A DNA stretch of 24,574 nucleotides from Clostridiales bacterium UBA1701 (GCA_002320035.1 DCJL01000027.1:1-24574); one strand, 5' to 3'. Positions 5,111-12,720 are shown, counted from the stretch's first letter. Notes: generated by a model not told the origin, from the sequence alone. A program made the numbers and translations.

Positions 5111-6480
5111 TTTTTTCCCAATACCGCGGCAATGGCCTCGCCTACATTTTTGACTGAAATAAGCATAAGGCCGCCGTTCACCCGAATCTCATCCCGCACA
5201 TGGGCGGGAATGACACAGCGTTTAAAGCCCAGCCGGGCGGTTTCAGACAGGCGCTGGTTGAGCATGCCTACACTGCGTATTTCCCCGGAAAGACCAACCT
5301 CTCCAATAGCGGCAAGGTCAGCGCCCAGAGGACGATCAAGAAAGCTGGAGGCAACCGCCAGGATGGTGGCCAGATCTGCCGCAGGCTCTTCAAGGCTCAG
5401 CCCTCCTATGACATTAATGTAAGAGTCGCAGCCGCCCACAGGCATGCCGCCCCGCTTTTCCAGCACTGCCAAGAGCATGGCCGCCCGGTTATAATCGATT
5501 CCGTTGCAGCGCCGGGCGGCGTTGTAGCCCGCTGGGCTGACAAGGGCCTGTACTTCCGCCAGAATAGGCCGGGTGCCCTCCATGACACAGGCAACGCAGG
5601 TTCCGGGGCTATTTTCCGGCCTGCCGGAGAGAAGCATTTCCGAGGGGTTCTCTACACATTTAAGTCCATTTTCCGCCATCTCAAACACGCCGATTTCATT
5701 GGTGGAACCAAAACGGTTTTTGGCGGCCCTGAGAATGCGGAAGCTGGTGCTGCGCTCCCCTTCAAAATACAAAACGCAGTCGACCATATGCTCCAGAACC
5801 TTGGGGCCCGCTATGCTTCCCTCTTTGTTTATGTGTCCAACGACGAAAACCGTCAGGCCCTTATCCTTGGCGGCGCGCATAATGCGCATGGTGCATTCTC
5901 TGACCTGGCTTATGCTGCCAGGGGCAGAGTTCACATTGGCGTCAGACACTGTCTGGATAGAGTCAATAATAACCGTATCCGGGGCAAGCGCATCAAATGA
6001 CGCGAGAACGCTGTCCATGTCCGTCTCGGCAAGGACATAGAGCTCGTCATTTTTTATTCCAAGCCTGTCCGACCTGAGTTTAAGCTGGCGCTCACTCTCC
6101 TCACCGGTGACATAAAGAATTCTGCGCCCGTCCTGTATCTGGCCGCACATCTGGAGCAGCAGCGTGGACTTACCGATACCGGGCGCCCCCCCAACAAGAA
6201 CAAGAGAGCCCATTACCGCACCGCCCCCAAGGACCCGGTCAAACTCGGGGATCCCAGTAGAGAATCTTATCTCCGCGCTCATATCCAGCTCAGTTATTTT
6301 TTTCGGCTTCTGAAGCGCGGCGGCCCTGCCGCGTCCGGTGCCGCCGCGCTTCATGCCCGCCTCCAGCCGCAGCTCTTCAAGCGTGTTCCATGCGCCGCAG
6401 GTCGGGCATTTTCCCGCCCAGTTGGCAGTTTCATTGCCGCATTCAGAGCAGCAGTAAATTGTCTTTTGTTTGTTTGCCAT
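5107..6480 (-). CDS. radA: DNA repair protein RadA (Sms)
   Basis: A 457-aa RadA, the RecA-related branch-migration helicase used in recombinational repair. Visible features in order: an N-terminal C4 zinc finger (CSEC at 11-14, CPTC at 25-28), Walker A GGAPGIGKST (about 97-106), Walker B VIIDSIQT, the RadA-specific KNRFG motif (254-258), and a C-terminal Lon-like S16 domain without need of protease activity (IGEVGLSGEIR region). The length matches the family. The start has a modest ribosome site (GGTGAT). It lies 18 bp downstream of cwlD and overlaps the next gene by 4 bp, indicating one operon. Confidence 0.97.
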   Translation of the reverse strand: MANKQKTIYCCSECGNETANWAGKCPTCGAWNTLEELRLEAGMKRGGTGRGRAAALQKPKKITELDMSAEIRFSTGIPEFDRVLGGGAVMGSLVLVGGAPGIGKSTLLLQMCGQIQDGRRILYVTGEESERQLKLRSDRLGIKNDELYVLAETDMDSVLASFDALAPDTVIIDSIQTVSDANVNSAPGSISQVRECTMRIMRAAKDKGLTVFVVGHINKEGSIAGPKVLEHMVDCVLYFEGERSTSFRILRAAKNRFGSTNEIGVFEMAENGLKCVENPSEMLLSGRPENSPGTCVACVMEGTRPILAEVQALVSPAGYNAARRCNGIDYNRAAMLLAVLEKRGGMPVGGCDSYINVIGGLSLEEPAADLATILAVASSFLDRPLGADLAAIGEVGLSGEIRSVGMLNQRLSETARLGFKRCVIPAHVRDEIRVNGGLMLISVKNVGEAIAAVLGKK

Positions 6481-6498
6481 TTATATCACCGTCTGTCT

Positions 6499-7212
6499 TT
6501 ATGTAATGGTGCTATCGGATGAAAACTGCAAAAATGAGCCAAGGAGTACAACGGCAAAGGCAGTCTGGTAGCTTTCCGTGCAGAGCTTTTCTATATCTGA
6601 GAAATTGGACATGAAGCCGCATTCCACAAGAATGGCAGGACGGCCTACATTGGCCGTGATGTACAGTCCCTTTGAGGCGGGCTCTGCCACACGGCGGTTT
6701 TCCGGCTGCAGCAATTTAATAATATTCCCATGAGTCAGTTCGCCGAAGCTCCGGCTTCCTGGGCTTGGGGCATAGAGTACCTGCGCGCCTGAGGGCTGCG
6801 TGGTTGGATAGCAGTTCTGATGTATACTTATAAGTGCCCCCTCCGGGGCGGCATTTATTATCTCCGTCCGGTGTACCAGGTCTTCATGCTCACTGTATGT
6901 ATAGGCGTCGGTTCTCATGCTATCGTCCACGCGGGTCATAACGGTGTTAATACCCCAGAATTCCGCCGCCTTCTGCAGGCGGAGGGCTATTGCAAGGTTT
7001 ATGTCGCTCTCCTTCTTGCCGCCCGTGGAGACCGCACCCCCGTCGATGCCGCCGTGGCCTGGATCAATTACGAGGCAGCGCCCGCCGCGAGCGGCGGAGG
7101 TCTCCACGACCCGCAGGTTCGCCGCAAACAGCAGGAGCATTACAAGCGTTCCAAGGGCCAACAGGAAAGCTGGCAGGTTCCCGGCTTTTTTAATTTTTAT
7201 CGCATAAAACAT
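6499..7212 (-). CDS. cwlD: N-acetylmuramoyl-L-alanine amidase, CwlD-type
   Basis: A 237-aa zinc amidase (Amidase_3) that cleaves the lactam-bridge precursor in cell-wall peptidoglycan; in sporeformers CwlD works in making spore cortex muramic-delta-lactam. An N-terminal membrane segment (about 14-33) acts as anchor or signal. Zinc ligands and catalytic residues are visible: His53 in IDPGHGG, Glu68 in KKESDIN, His in SIHQN and the catalytic Glu in LVECGFMSN. The start at 7212 has GAGGTG upstream. It has its own sigma-A-type promoter (7254-7282) and is followed by radA after 18 bp. Confidence 0.93.
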   Translation of the reverse strand: MFYAIKIKKAGNLPAFLLALGTLVMLLLFAANLRVVETSAARGGRCLVIDPGHGGIDGGAVSTGGKKESDINLAIALRLQKAAEFWGINTVMTRVDDSMRTDAYTYSEHEDLVHRTEIINAAPEGALISIHQNCYPTTQPSGAQVLYAPSPGSRSFGELTHGNIIKLLQPENRRVAEPASKGLYITANVGRPAILVECGFMSNFSDIEKLCTESYQTAFAVVLLGSFLQFSSDSTIT

Positions 7213-7253
7213 TCTGCACCTCAGAGCTTAAGAATGTATGAGCTACGGCATAT

Positions 7254-7282
7254 ATTATATATGCTTGCCTCCCTCAAGTCAA
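7254..7282 (-). promoter_or_regulatory. Sigma-A-type promoter of cwlD-radA
   Basis: On the minus strand TTGACT (7282-7277), a 17-nt spacer, then a perfect TATAAT (7259-7254). Expected start is near 7247, giving a leader of about 35 nt. The -10 lies inside a perfect dyad GCATATA/TATATGC (7248-7254 with 7258-7264), which could be an operator or simply an AT-rich melting site. Confidence 0.7.
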
Positions 7283-7285
7283 ATG

Positions 7286-7307
7286 GAAAGCCCGATTGCG
7301 GGCTTTC
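7286..7307 (-). terminator. Rho-independent terminator of spoIVA
   Basis: GAAAGCCCG (7286-7294) and CGGGCTTTC (7299-7307) form a perfect 9-bp stem with loop ATTG. On the minus strand the stem is followed only by a weak T-rich stretch. It overlaps the spoIVA stop codon and lies just before the cwlD promoter. Confidence 0.65.
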
Positions 7308-8784
7308 AAAGAAGAATACATATCAAACCGCCGCTGCCCTCGTTTATAATTCGCTGAAGCGTTTGCCGAAGTTTGCCCTTGGCGTTTTCCGGCAGGGCTT
7401 CTATTTTTGACGAGAGTCCTTCTTCTGCAATATCATAGAGGGATTTTCCAAATATGTTGGACTGCCAGATGCGGTTTACATCCCCGTCAAAGCCTTGAAG
7501 AAGAAAATTTATAATGTCCTCGGAAGCGGTCTCACCGCCGATCGCGGGGGTGACCTCTGTTTCAATATTGGTCATCAGCATATGTATCGCGGGGGCATGG
7601 GCCTTGAGACGAACCGAGTATTTTCCGCCCTGGCGCACGATCTGTGGTTCCTCCAGGCGCATCTCGGAGGAGTCAGGTTTCACTACCCCGTAGCCCTTGG
7701 TCCTTACATCCTCAAGCGCCCGGCGCAGCTTGTCGTAGTCGGCTTTTACGGCGCTCATTTCCGCAAGGATCGATATCAGATCCCCGTCGTTCTTTATTTC
7801 TATTCCCGTCTGCTTGCTGATGGTGCCATAATACAGACAGCGCGGCAGCTGCAATTCCAGCGACACAGTACCGGTGCCGAGCTCGCATTTTGTTATTCTG
7901 GCCCCGCTTATTTTTTCATACCCGACCAGCCGCTCTGCCGCCGCGTAGCAGTCTTTTATTTTTACCGCGCCGCTTCCGGCCTCCAGGATGCTGGAAAACA
8001 CCTCTGCTTTCAGCTCATTATCCGCCGGGAGCGCATCCAGCCATTCCGGCAAGAAAATGCCGATGGATTTAAGGGGGAATTCCTTTAATACCGAACGCAC
8101 GATACCCGCGATATCCTCCTCCGTAAGGCTCAGGCAGTTGACGCGAAGGCACTCGACCCCATGCTTTACGGAAATCTCCTCGGCTATTTTTATTGCCGAC
8201 TCCGAATCGGGCTGGGCGCTGTTAAGCAGCACCACAAAGGGCTTTCCTATCGTTTTTAGCTCGTTTATGACTCTCTCCTCCGGGCCAAGATATTTCTCCC
8301 GGGGAATATCGCAGATGCTTCCGTCTGTTGTGATAACAATGCCGATTGTGGAGTGCTCCGCTATCACCTTGTGAGTGCCCTTTTCTGCGGCGTCCGTCAT
8401 GCTTACTTCATGGTCAAACCAGGGCGTAGTCACAAGGCGCTCGTTTCCGTCCTCAAACTGTCCCGTAGCGCCCTCTACCATGTAGCCAACGCAGTCCACC
8501 AGCCGGACGGAGAGCTCCGTATCCTCAGCAAGAGAGATCGTTACTGCGTCCTCAGGCACAAATTTCGGTTCCGCGGTCATAATCGTGCGCCCGGAGCCGC
8601 TCTGGGGCAATTCATCTTTGGCGCGTTCACGCATATAGGTGTTGTCAATCTGGGGGATCACGAGAGTCTCCATAAAACGCTTGATAAAGGTTGACTTTCC
8701 CGTCCTCACAGGCCCCACAACGCCGAGCATGAAAGCTCCCCCTGTCCGTGTTGCGATATCACGATAAATATTTGTATCAGTCAT
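7306..8784 (-). CDS. spoIVA: Stage IV sporulation protein A (spore coat morphogenetic ATPase)
   Basis: A 492-aa SpoIVA, the ATP-hydrolysing protein that polymerises on the forespore surface and forms the base for the coat. The N-terminal TRAFAC-type NTPase domain carries Walker A GPVRTGKST (24-32) after the typical opening NIYRDIATRTGG. DCVGYMVEGA and EDTELSVRLVD follow. The middle and C-terminal parts match the family's length, with the hydrophobic C-terminal tail GGLICILL needed for membrane-proximal localisation in known members. The ATG at 8784 has GGAGG 8 nt upstream, but this lies inside a strong hairpin. A sigma-E-like promoter overlaps that hairpin, fitting mother-cell expression. It is a monocistronic unit with its own terminator. 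Confidence 0.98.
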   Translation of the reverse strand: MTDTNIYRDIATRTGGAFMLGVVGPVRTGKSTFIKRFMETLVIPQIDNTYMRERAKDELPQSGSGRTIMTAEPKFVPEDAVTISLAEDTELSVRLVDCVGYMVEGATGQFEDGNERLVTTPWFDHEVSMTDAAEKGTHKVIAEHSTIGIVITTDGSICDIPREKYLGPEERVINELKTIGKPFVVLLNSAQPDSESAIKIAEEISVKHGVECLRVNCLSLTEEDIAGIVRSVLKEFPLKSIGIFLPEWLDALPADNELKAEVFSSILEAGSGAVKIKDCYAAAERLVGYEKISGARITKCELGTGTVSLELQLPRCLYYGTISKQTGIEIKNDGDLISILAEMSAVKADYDKLRRALEDVRTKGYGVVKPDSSEMRLEEPQIVRQGGKYSVRLKAHAPAIHMLMTNIETEVTPAIGGETASEDIINFLLQGFDGDVNRIWQSNIFGKSLYDIAEEGLSSKIEALPENAKGKLRQTLQRIINEGSGGLICILL

Positions 8785-8790
8785 AATAAA

Positions 8791-8839
8791 GCCTCCGCTC
8801 TCATGTTCTCGTTTGTACGAGTTTATGAGCAGCGGAGGC
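8791..8839 (-). promoter_or_regulatory. 49-nt leader hairpin hiding the spoIVA ribosome site
   Basis: GCCTCCGCT (8791-8799) pairs with AGCGGAGGC (8831-8839); CTCAT (8800-8804) with ATGAG (8825-8829); CTCGT (8808-8812) with ACGAG (8817-8821). This gives 19 bp with one bulged C (8830), a 3x3 internal loop and the loop TTGT. On the minus strand the 3' arm contains the GGAGG of spoIVA, followed by TTTATT before the ATG. It may also act as a weak terminator for the upstream trmK-nif3 transcript. Confidence 0.65.
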
Positions 8840-8849
8840 CCTTTATGAC
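8820..8849 (-). promoter_or_regulatory. Sigma-E-like promoter of spoIVA
   Basis: Minus-strand GTCATAAA (8849-8842) resembles the sigma-E -35, and CATAAACT (8827-8820) matches the -10 consensus CATACAMT at 7 of 8 positions, with a 14-nt spacer. Transcription would begin near 8813, inside the hairpin loop, giving a leader of about 30 nt with a free GGAGG. In Bacillus subtilis spoIVA is sigma-E dependent. The assignment rests on consensus matching by eye. Confidence 0.5.
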
Positions 8850-8856
8850 AAGCACC

Positions 8857-9618
8857 TCAGGCAAAGGAGATAAGCTGCTGGTGCTTTTTCGAGACGATAA
8901 ACTCGGTATCCGGGAACCGCTTGGCCAGCGCCTCGGCCAAAACGGGAATCACCGGGTTTTCAGTGCAGAAATGGTCCCCGTCGATAAGATTTATTCCAAG
9001 CTCTGCGGCCAGCAGGAACTGGTCGTATTTTATGTCGGCCGTAAGATAGGTATCACAGCCTCTTTCGGCGGCCGCCTCCAGCGCATCCCCGCCGGCGCCG
9101 CCCATAACCGCAAGACGGTGCACAGGCCGGCCCGCGTCATAGTATCTTAGCCCGGTGCCGCCAAGTTTTTCCCTAACAAGAGCCAGAAAAGCCGAAAGCT
9201 CCATGGTCTCTTCAAGATTTCCCAGCCGGCCGCAGCCCAGATTGTCCAGAGGCCCTTGTGCTTCCGCGCAGAAAAGGCCAAGCAGAACATCATTCACGCC
9301 GCCGGCAGCAATATCCAGATTGGTGTGCATGGAAATCGCAGCAATGCCATTTTCCGCAAGCCTCAGCAGCTTTTCACCGCGCCTGCCGCTCACGGATTTC
9401 AGCGTGCCCCAAATAAGAGGATGATGGGATATAATCAACTCCGCTTTTTCCGCGGCCGCCTCGTCAATAACAGCCTCAGTTATATCCAGGGCAAGGACCG
9501 CCCTGTTCAGGGACGCGGAAAGACGCCCGGTCTGAAGGCCGGCATTATCAAAATCCATCTGCGCTTCCAGAGGTGCCAGGCTGCACAGAAAAGAATAAAT
9601 ATCTCCTATGGTATTAAT
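8857..9618 (-). CDS. Nif3-like dinuclear metal protein (YqfO/DUF34), apparent ATT start
   Basis: A Nif3/YqfO family protein with a dinuclear metal centre and still unclear cellular role (often annotated GTP cyclohydrolase I type 2 without proof). Metal-ligand motifs are present: ISHHPLIWG, SMHTNLD and, near the C-terminus, DGDHFCTE. The first ATG (9558) begins at MDFDNAGL, but the family's N-terminal helix is clearly encoded upstream in frame (IGDIYSFLCSLAPLEAQ), and the frame reaches a stop at 9625-9627 without ATG, GTG or TTG. The best start is ATT at 9618, about 10 nt after AAGGAG and overlapping the trmK stop by 3 nt, giving 253 aa. ATA at 9609 is an alternative. It forms an operon with trmK, a pairing common in Firmicutes. 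Confidence 0.88.
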   Translation of the reverse strand: MNTIGDIYSFLCSLAPLEAQMDFDNAGLQTGRLSASLNRAVLALDITEAVIDEAAAEKAELIISHHPLIWGTLKSVSGRRGEKLLRLAENGIAAISMHTNLDIAAGGVNDVLLGLFCAEAQGPLDNLGCGRLGNLEETMELSAFLALVREKLGGTGLRYYDAGRPVHRLAVMGGAGGDALEAAAERGCDTYLTADIKYDQFLLAAELGINLIDGDHFCTENPVIPVLAEALAKRFPDTEFIVSKKHQQLISFA

Positions 9619-10294
9619 TGCGTTTCATCTCCTTCAGGCCTTGAAGTATGCCGCGGAATAGGGCGCCCTTGCCAGAAAGCACTGGGGAATCCGCGCCGTT
9701 TATTCCCTTAAGAGCCTTTTCAAAGCGGTTCTCAAGTTTCATACGCTGCGCTTCAAAAAGGGGGTCATTTTCTATAAGCGTAAATCTGCCGGTAAAAAGC
9801 TCCGCGTCGCTCAGTGTGGTTCTCCCGCCAAAACGGGCAACCAGAAGCTGATAAATGCTTCCGCCCTCCTGTATAAGCGACTCCGCGCATATTTCAAATT
9901 CGTTGTTTACGAGCCAGTACCGCAGTATCTCCGCTTTGGTCATTGGCTGGAGAATAAGCGTGTAGGCCCGATCCATGCACCATTCGGCTCTGTCTAGGAT
10001 TCCGCATATGGTATCTCCGCCCATCCCGGCAATTACAATGCTGTCAACAGCATCAGGAGGACAATTTTCCAGTCCATCGCATAAAAGAAGCTCCACTTTG
10101 TCTTTTATTTCAGCTCTTTCAGCCGTTCTCAGCGCCGTGGAAAGCGGAGCGGCATTGATATCGGAGGCCAGAATGCGCCCCTTATAGCCGCTTTTGGCAA
10201 GATAAACCGGAAGATAGCCGTGGTCCGTGCCCACATCTATCACTCCCCTGCCGTCTTTAATATATGAAGCGATTGCAGTAAGTCGTTTGTTCAT
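9614..10294 (-). CDS. trmK: tRNA (adenine22-N1)-methyltransferase TrmK
   Basis: A 226-aa SAM-dependent methyltransferase of the TrmK (YqfN/DUF633) family, which methylates N1 of A22 in bacterial tRNAs. The SAM motif is VIDVGTDHGYLPVYL (about 19-33), followed by ASDINAAPL, LLCDGLE and the family signature VIAGMGGDTI. The C-terminal helical part includes LQPMTKAEILRYWL. The frame extends to a TTG at 10348, but ATG at 10294 starts the family-like NKRLTAIASYI. The upstream extension crosses a terminator and is unlikely to be translated. No strong ribosome site is visible. The stop codon overlaps the start of the Nif3 gene. Confidence 0.92.
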   Translation of the reverse strand: MNKRLTAIASYIKDGRGVIDVGTDHGYLPVYLAKSGYKGRILASDINAAPLSTALRTAERAEIKDKVELLLCDGLENCPPDAVDSIVIAGMGGDTICGILDRAEWCMDRAYTLILQPMTKAEILRYWLVNNEFEICAESLIQEGGSIYQLLVARFGGRTTLSDAELFTGRFTLIENDPLFEAQRMKLENRFEKALKGINGADSPVLSGKGALFRGILQGLKEMKRN

Positions 10295-10307
10295 AAATAT
10301 AAAATAG

Positions 10308-10330
10308 AAAGCCGGAACATGTCCGGCTTT
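10308..10330. terminator. Rho-independent terminator after the DUF1858 gene
   Basis: AAAGCCGGA (10308-10316) and TCCGGCTTT (10322-10330) form a perfect 9-bp stem with loop ACATG. On the minus strand it is followed by CTATTTTATATTT, and it lies 14 bp after the DUF1858 stop and just upstream of trmK. Confidence 0.7.
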
Positions 10331-10344
10331 TTGGGATTGTTGAA

Positions 10345-10545
10345 TCAAACAGTCTGCAGAAAAGCCCGCAGATTGTCAATGAACTCGTCAGGGTCGACGC
10401 CGTGAGCAGCACAGGCCTGCTCAAGATTTTCACCGCTCGCCATGGCACAGCCCATGCAATGCATTCCAATTGCCTGGAAAGCGGGCATAGCCTGGGGGCA
10501 GTTTTCAACGATTTCAGAAATAAGGGTCTCTCTTGTAATTTCCAT
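10345..10545 (-). CDS. DUF1858 small redox-disulfide protein
   Basis: A 66-aa protein of the DUF1858 / hybrid-cluster-associated redox disulfide type. It opens with EITRETLISEIVENCPQAMPAF, a helical segment typical of the family, then AIGMHCMGCAMA with the CxxC pair that gives the domain its proposed redox or metal role, then a helical tail with VDPDEFIDNLRAFL. The ATG at 10545 is chosen because AAAGGTGA lies about 8 nt upstream; an in-frame GTG at 10554 overlaps that site. It is flanked by terminators on both sides, so it is probably a single-gene unit. No hybrid-cluster protein gene is nearby. Confidence 0.88.
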   Translation of the reverse strand: MEITRETLISEIVENCPQAMPAFQAIGMHCMGCAMASGENLEQACAAHGVDPDEFIDNLRAFLQTV

Positions 10546-10579
10546 ACCGTTCACCTTTCAGAAAAAAGTACATAAAAGA

Positions 10580-10601
10580 TTGGGGCGCTTCTGCGCCCCA
10601 A
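10580..10601. terminator. Rho-independent terminator after the zinc-ribbon gene
   Basis: TTGGGGCGC (10580-10588) and GCGCCCCAA (10593-10601) pair perfectly around TTCT, with imperfect A/T-rich extension on both sides. On the minus strand TCTTTTATG follows. It lies just after the zinc-ribbon stop codon. Confidence 0.8.
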
Positions 10602-10618
10602 CCTTTTGTACAGGCGGT

Positions 10619-10897
10619 TTAGGCCTGCTCTCTCATCTTAGCGAAGCACTCGCTGCAGTAGACGGGACGATCGGACTTGGGCTCAAAAGGAACCTTTGCC
10701 TCGCCGCCGCAGGCAGCGCAGGTAGCGGTAAAGAACTCGCGGGGACCACGGGCGGCGTTCTTGCGAGCGTCGCGGCAGACTTTGCAGCGCTGGGGCTCAT
10801 TCTGGAAACCGCGCTCTGCATAAAACTCCTGCTCTCCTGCGGTAAAAACGAACTCGTTACCACACTCTTTGCAAACTAAGGTCTTGTCTTCGTACAT
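10619..10897 (-). CDS. Double CxxC zinc-ribbon protein
   Basis: A 92-aa protein with four CxxC pairs: CKEC (9-12), CKVC (about 38-41), CAAC (about 60-63) and CSEC (about 81-84). The first half (KTLVCKECGNEFVFTAGEQE, then FYAERGFQNEPQRC) is the typical probable zinc-ribbon domain found in many Firmicutes; the second half is a second ribbon (CAACGGEAKVPFEPKSDRPV). It should bind two zinc ions. The family's role is unknown; nucleic-acid or ribosome binding is often assumed. The start has AGAGGAT upstream. It lies downstream of sigH and has its own terminator. Confidence 0.88.
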   Translation of the reverse strand: MYEDKTLVCKECGNEFVFTAGEQEFYAERGFQNEPQRCKVCRDARKNAARGPREFFTATCAACGGEAKVPFEPKSDRPVYCSECFAKMREQA

Positions 10898-10945
10898 TTT
10901 AGATCCTCTCTTTTGATAGTGTGCCGTTATCGGCTGTATTTGCGT

Positions 10946-11572
10946 TCAGCTAATGCTGATATCGCCAAGATTAGGGTTCCGCGCCAGCTTGCGTCTGATT
11001 CGCTGCACAGCGTTGTCTATTGACTTCGCATCCTTGCCGAGCCTCGCGGCTATTTCGCCGTAAGAAAAACCGTCAAGGTATAAATCCAGCACTTTTCTTT
11101 CCAGCTTGGATAAGCACTGTGCAAAGACTGCATAAAGTTCTTCCTTGCTCTCTCTGGCCAGAACCAAATTTTCCGGGCTATACCGAAAAAATTCGGGAGT
11201 CACCGATAACTGCGGACTGGGATCTTCGGAGAGTTGCTCAAGAGACATTCCATCGTTGAGCGGGAAATGCTTTAGTCGGGATGCGGATTTCACTGCTGAA
11301 AGAAGACGCTTTCTGATACAGTGCTCAGCAAAGGTGCGAAACGAGGCCCCGGCGTTTTTATCAAACTGCCGGATGGCAGACAGGAGGCCAAACATCCCCT
11401 CCTGAATAAGATCCTCACTGTCGCCCCCTGCAAGAAACATGGGACGCGCACAAGCACGGACGAGGCGCATATACCTCTCCGCCAGAGCTTCCTCTGCAAG
11501 CCTGTCCCCTTTTGAAGCAAGCTGCAGAAGTTCCATATCATTCATATCTGCGTATTCAAACATAGTACACAT
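10946..11572 (-). CDS. sigH: RNA polymerase sigma factor SigH (early sporulation)
   Basis: A 208-aa sigma-70-family factor matching SigH (Spo0H), which directs transcription of early-sporulation and transition-phase genes. Region 2 is clear (AEERYMRLVR-like helix, then DSEDLIQEGMFGLLSAIRQFD and FRTFAEHCIRKRLLSAVKSA). Region 4 follows with LSKLERKVLDLYLDGFSYGEIAARLG and the recognition helix DAKSIDNAVQRIRRKL. The first ATG (11572) is used; ATGs at 11563 and 11545 are alternatives. None has a visible Shine-Dalgarno sequence, and the leader from the predicted promoter is only about 20 nt. SigH identity rather than another small sigma rests on the region 2 and region 4 wording. Confidence 0.88.
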   Translation of the reverse strand: MCTMFEYADMNDMELLQLASKGDRLAEEALAERYMRLVRACARPMFLAGGDSEDLIQEGMFGLLSAIRQFDKNAGASFRTFAEHCIRKRLLSAVKSASRLKHFPLNDGMSLEQLSEDPSPQLSVTPEFFRYSPENLVLARESKEELYAVFAQCLSKLERKVLDLYLDGFSYGEIAARLGKDAKSIDNAVQRIRRKLARNPNLGDISIS

Positions 11573-11598
11573 TTATTTTAGCCAAATATATACTATGT

Positions 11599-11626
11599 AT
11601 TATACAGCATCATTGTTTAAAGTCAA
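11599..11626 (-). promoter_or_regulatory. Sigma-A-type promoter of sigH
   Basis: Minus-strand TTGACT (11626-11621), a 16-nt spacer, then perfect TATAAT (11604-11599). The expected start near 11592 leaves a leader of about 20 nt before the first ATG. The surrounding 11580-11660 stretch is strongly AT-rich. Confidence 0.7.
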
Positions 11627-11668
11627 TAGATTTTTATCAACACTTTTAAATTTTTTATTTCAGCCTGC

Positions 11669-12709
11669 TTATATTTCCATTTGCTGCTGCCCCACATAGG
11701 CAATTCCGAGGTGCTCATAGGCTTTTCTTGTCACACAGCGACCGCGTGGGGTGCGGGTAAGAAAACCCCTCTGCAGCAGATATGGCTCATACACATCCTC
11801 CAGCGTTACAGCTTCCTCATTTATCGTAGCCGCCAGCGTGTCAAGCCCGACGGGACCGCCGTTGTAAAATTCAATGATGCTTTGAAGCATGCGCCGGTCA
11901 AGGGAGTCAAGCCCCAGTTTATCCACTTCAAGGCTAGAGAGGGCTGTATCTGCCAAGGACTTGGTAATAGTCCCATCAGCACAGACTTGGGCAAAATCCC
12001 GCACACGGCGCAGGAGCCGGTTTGCAATACGGGGCGTCCCTCTGGAACGGGAAGCAATCTCATAGGCGCCGTCCGGCTCAATGTCCACTCCCAGAATACC
12101 GGCAGAGCGGACAACGATGCTTTGAAGTTCCTCCGAAGAATAGAGTTCCAGCCGGAGGGAGACGCCGAAGCGGTCTCTCAAAGGAGCAGTAAGCTGGCCG
12201 GAACGGGTCGTTGCGCCAATAAGGGTAAAGCGGGGCAGATCAAGGTGGAGGGAATTGGCCGATGGGCCCTTTCCAAGGATAATATCAATGGCATAATCCT
12301 CCATGGCCGGATACAGAATCTCCTCGTAGGCACGGTTGAGCCTGTGAATCTCGTCTACAAAAAGAATATCACCCTCGCTCAAATTTGTGAGCATGGCCAC
12401 CAGATCTCCCGGTTTCTCTATAGCCGGGCCGGAAGTGATGCGCATGTTCACCCCCATCTCGTTTGCAATAACGGCGGCAAGCGTCGTTTTTCCAAGACCC
12501 GGAGGGCCGTGAAGCAGAACATGGTCAAGGGATTCGCCGCGCATTTTGGCTGCATTTATAAAGATGCGCAGGTTTTCCTTGGCTTTCTCCTGGCCTATAT
12601 ACTCGCTGATGGAATGAGGCCGCAGGGAACCTTCCCCCCCGTCCTCCGGCAGGCTGACGGCGGTAGTAATTATTTCATTATTGCTGTCATCTGAAAAATT
12701 AATGCTCAT
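11669..12709 (-). CDS. ruvB: Holliday junction branch-migration ATPase RuvB
   Basis: A 346-aa RuvB, the hexameric AAA+ motor that drives branch migration with RuvA. Visible features: the family opening SLRPHSISEYIGQEKAKENL, Walker A GPPGLGKTTLA, Walker B LFVDEIHRLN, sensor motif TLIGATTRSG, arginine-finger region APLRDRFGVSLRLELY, and the C-terminal winged-helix domain ending PRGRCVTRKAYEHLG. The length is normal. The ATG at 12709 has AGGAGCAGCA directly upstream. It is third in ruvC-ruvA-ruvB, 11 bp after ruvA. No terminator is obvious before the sigH promoter. Confidence 0.98.
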   Translation of the reverse strand: MSINFSDDSNNEIITTAVSLPEDGGEGSLRPHSISEYIGQEKAKENLRIFINAAKMRGESLDHVLLHGPPGLGKTTLAAVIANEMGVNMRITSGPAIEKPGDLVAMLTNLSEGDILFVDEIHRLNRAYEEILYPAMEDYAIDIILGKGPSANSLHLDLPRFTLIGATTRSGQLTAPLRDRFGVSLRLELYSSEELQSIVVRSAGILGVDIEPDGAYEIASRSRGTPRIANRLLRRVRDFAQVCADGTITKSLADTALSSLEVDKLGLDSLDRRMLQSIIEFYNGGPVGLDTLAATINEEAVTLEDVYEPYLLQRGFLTRTPRGRCVTRKAYEHLGIAYVGQQQMEI

Positions 12710-12720
12710 TGCTGCTCCTG

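Noticed and set aside
5200..6000. Plus-strand 266-codon frame
   Set aside because: Shadow of radA, whose motifs are complete on the other strand.
11681..12694. Plus-strand 337-codon frame
   Set aside because: Mirror of ruvB; long only because of codon bias in the real gene.
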